Below, piece after piece: positions 4,306-5,352 of a stretch of 5,352 nt of DNA. Each line of letters begins with the position of its first letter. Position 1 is the first letter of the stretch. The notes beneath the pieces were generated by a model. It searched no databases, was not told the DNA's origin, and was given only the letters and a program-made list of their open reading frames with translations. The stretch covers positions 1-5,352 of the forward strand of contig BOAV01000131.1 of NCBI GenBank assembly GCA_026002045.1, read 5' to 3'. The position numbers and the translations under genes were made by a program. This DNA is from Spirochaetia bacterium. GTDB lineage: Bacteria > Spirochaetota > Spirochaetia > Treponematales > Breznakiellaceae.

Positions 4306-5352
4306 CTATTCCTCCAGCACAACTTCCAAACTCACCGGATGATGGTCCGAGTATTTAAACCCGTCCGCCAGGGTCTTGGCCGACACAAGCCGCACATTGG
4401 GGGAGAGGATGAACCCGTCGATGACATAGAGCTGGGTATCCGTATAGCTGCCTGAGTAGGGCTCGTTCAGCAGCCGGGAGCTGGGGGTTTGGGTGTCCGT
4501 GGCGAAACGCCAGCCGGGCTGTAGCATATTTTGGGTCAGGGTCCCGGGGACAAAATAATCGCTGTTTTTTATGCGGAAAAGTTCCGGGTCAATGTCCGGA
4601 AAGCTCTGGTTAAAATCCCCACCGGCGATGACATAGTTCCCCTTTGCGTATTCGGCGTTGAGAAAATCCACCGCCAGCCGCATCTGGGCTGCCCGGCCGC
4701 TTTCGGAAGAATAGGCCTCCAGATGGAGGTTGACCAGAACCAGCTCCTTGCCGCTCCCCGCAACGGGTATCCATTCCGCCAGCAGACACCGTTTCAGGTT
4801 GGCCGTCCGCACCGGCCAGGAAAAGGGGCTGGGAAGGCTTATCCGTACCGCTTCGCGGGGGGTAAAATTGTGCATGCTTAAGATTCCGCTTCCCACAGGA
4901 CCGATGGGCGGAAACGGGAAGGGGACAAAGGGGGTTTTGAAATTGTACCCAAAGGCCCATGAACCCTTGTAGTCTTTGGTCAGATATTCTACCTGATTCA
5001 CCCAATAGGACCTGAGGGAACGGGTATCCGCCTCCTGAATCAGCACGGCATCCCAGGAAGATCCGAGAACCAGTTGTTTTATGTTTTCGATATTGTTCTT
5101 GACATTGGTGTTTTTGGCGGGCCGTACATGCCTGCCCCCGTCCATAACAAAGTCCTCCGCGGCGTCCAGTGAAGCGTACCCGATATTCCAGGAAAGTATT
5201 TTGAGGGGAGTCCCCGGAGCGGGAAGTCCGCCGGTCCCGGCCCTGTTGATTTGCAGGGGCTCCCTATCCCCGGGCCGGTATTCGGTGATGGTAAGCACCG
5301 CCGCCAGAATTAAAAAGGCCCCCACCGCAGCCGCTAAAACGATGCCTATTAT
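4306..5352 (-). CDS. Membrane-anchored endonuclease/exonuclease/phosphatase (EEP) family protein, 5' partial
   Basis: The frame is open from the right edge to TAG at 4306-4308, giving 348 residues numbered from the edge. Residues 1-23 form a continuous hydrophobic helix (IIGIVLAAAV... LTIT), followed by a polar linker, so the catalytic domain is probably tethered by a membrane segment and, if this is an N-out signal anchor, exposed outside the cytoplasm. EEP-fold motifs appear in order: KILSWNIGY (Asn56), AVLIQEAD (Glu107), VGSGILSMHNF, LVNLHLEAY (His210), VIAGGDFNQS (Asp246, Asn248), YVIDGFIL (Asp312) and YSDHHPVSL (Asp336, His337). The metal and catalytic set is complete, so the enzyme should be an active Mg-dependent phosphodiesterase or nuclease, though the substrate cannot be read. 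Membrane-tethered EEP proteins such as the VanJ type are a possible comparison. A GTG at 5325 lies within the hydrophobic helix, so the true start is probably beyond the window. It converges with the CHASE2 gene. Confidence 0.88.
   Translation of the reverse strand: MIGIVLAAAVGAFLILAAVLTITEYRPGDREPLQINRAGTGGLPAPGTPLKILSWNIGYASLDAAEDFVMDGGRHVRPAKNTNVKNNIENIKQLVLGSSWDAVLIQEADTRSLRSYWVNQVEYLTKDYKGSWAFGYNFKTPFVPFPFPPIGPVGSGILSMHNFTPREAVRISLPSPFSWPVRTANLKRCLLAEWIPVAGSGKELVLVNLHLEAYSSESGRAAQMRLAVDFLNAEYAKGNYVIAGGDFNQSFPDIDPELFRIKNSDYFVPGTLTQNMLQPGWRFATDTQTPSSRLLNEPYSGSYTDTQLYVIDGFILSPNVRLVSAKTLADGFKYSDHHPVSLEVVLEE

Noticed and set aside
4531..4881. Plus-strand frame opposite the EEP gene
   Set aside because: The minus strand carries a complete set of EEP motifs here; the plus-strand product is a shadow with no recognisable motif.

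Overview
The window looks like a bacterial chromosomal region of moderate to high GC, with a very AT-rich segment at its left end. The best-preserved gene is a membrane-anchored CHASE2 sensor fused to a class III cyclase-type domain. That architecture, the GC-rich codon use and the dense palindromic intergenic repeats would fit a spirochaete such as a termite-gut Treponema. This is only a guess from style; no marker gene fixes the taxon.

Layout, left to right. Bases 1-162 (minus strand) hold the start of an extremely AT-rich reading frame for a membrane protein that runs off the window edge. Bases 209-1356 are an ISAs1-family insertion sequence with 18-bp perfect terminal inverted repeats. 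Its transposase is broken: the N-terminal half (279 onward) and C-terminal half (to 1338) lie in different frames. About 50 central residues are missing, and about 80 bp of palindromic DNA stands in their place. No target-site duplication flanks the element, and base composition changes sharply across it, so it probably sits at a rearrangement junction. Bases 1339-1578 carry a start-less reading frame that looks like the 3' remnant of a gene cut by the insertion sequence. It ends 4 bp before the CHASE2 gene (1583-3829), suggesting the two once formed an operon.

The CHASE2 gene and a minus-strand endonuclease/exonuclease/phosphatase-fold gene (4306 to the right edge, 5' end outside the window) converge on a 476-bp spacer. 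The spacer holds two large palindromic repeat units, A (about 3831-3992) and B (4135-4300), with about 140 bp of plainer sequence between them. Unit A begins 1-2 bases after one stop codon and unit B ends 5 bp from the other. The outermost 30 bp of the pair are inverted copies of each other (28/30). Short motifs of unit A's loop recur in the palindromic block inside the transposase.

Functionally, the CHASE2 protein would sense something outside the cytoplasmic membrane and pass it to a cytoplasmic domain. That domain has lost one metal-binding Asp and the usual catalytic Asn/Arg positions, so it may be a non-catalytic relay. The EEP protein is probably a membrane-anchored phosphodiesterase or nuclease acting outside the cytoplasm. 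I see no clear multi-gene defence or biosynthetic system. The most unusual material is the repeat family, the altered cyclase with its expanded sensor, and the junction at the insertion sequence.
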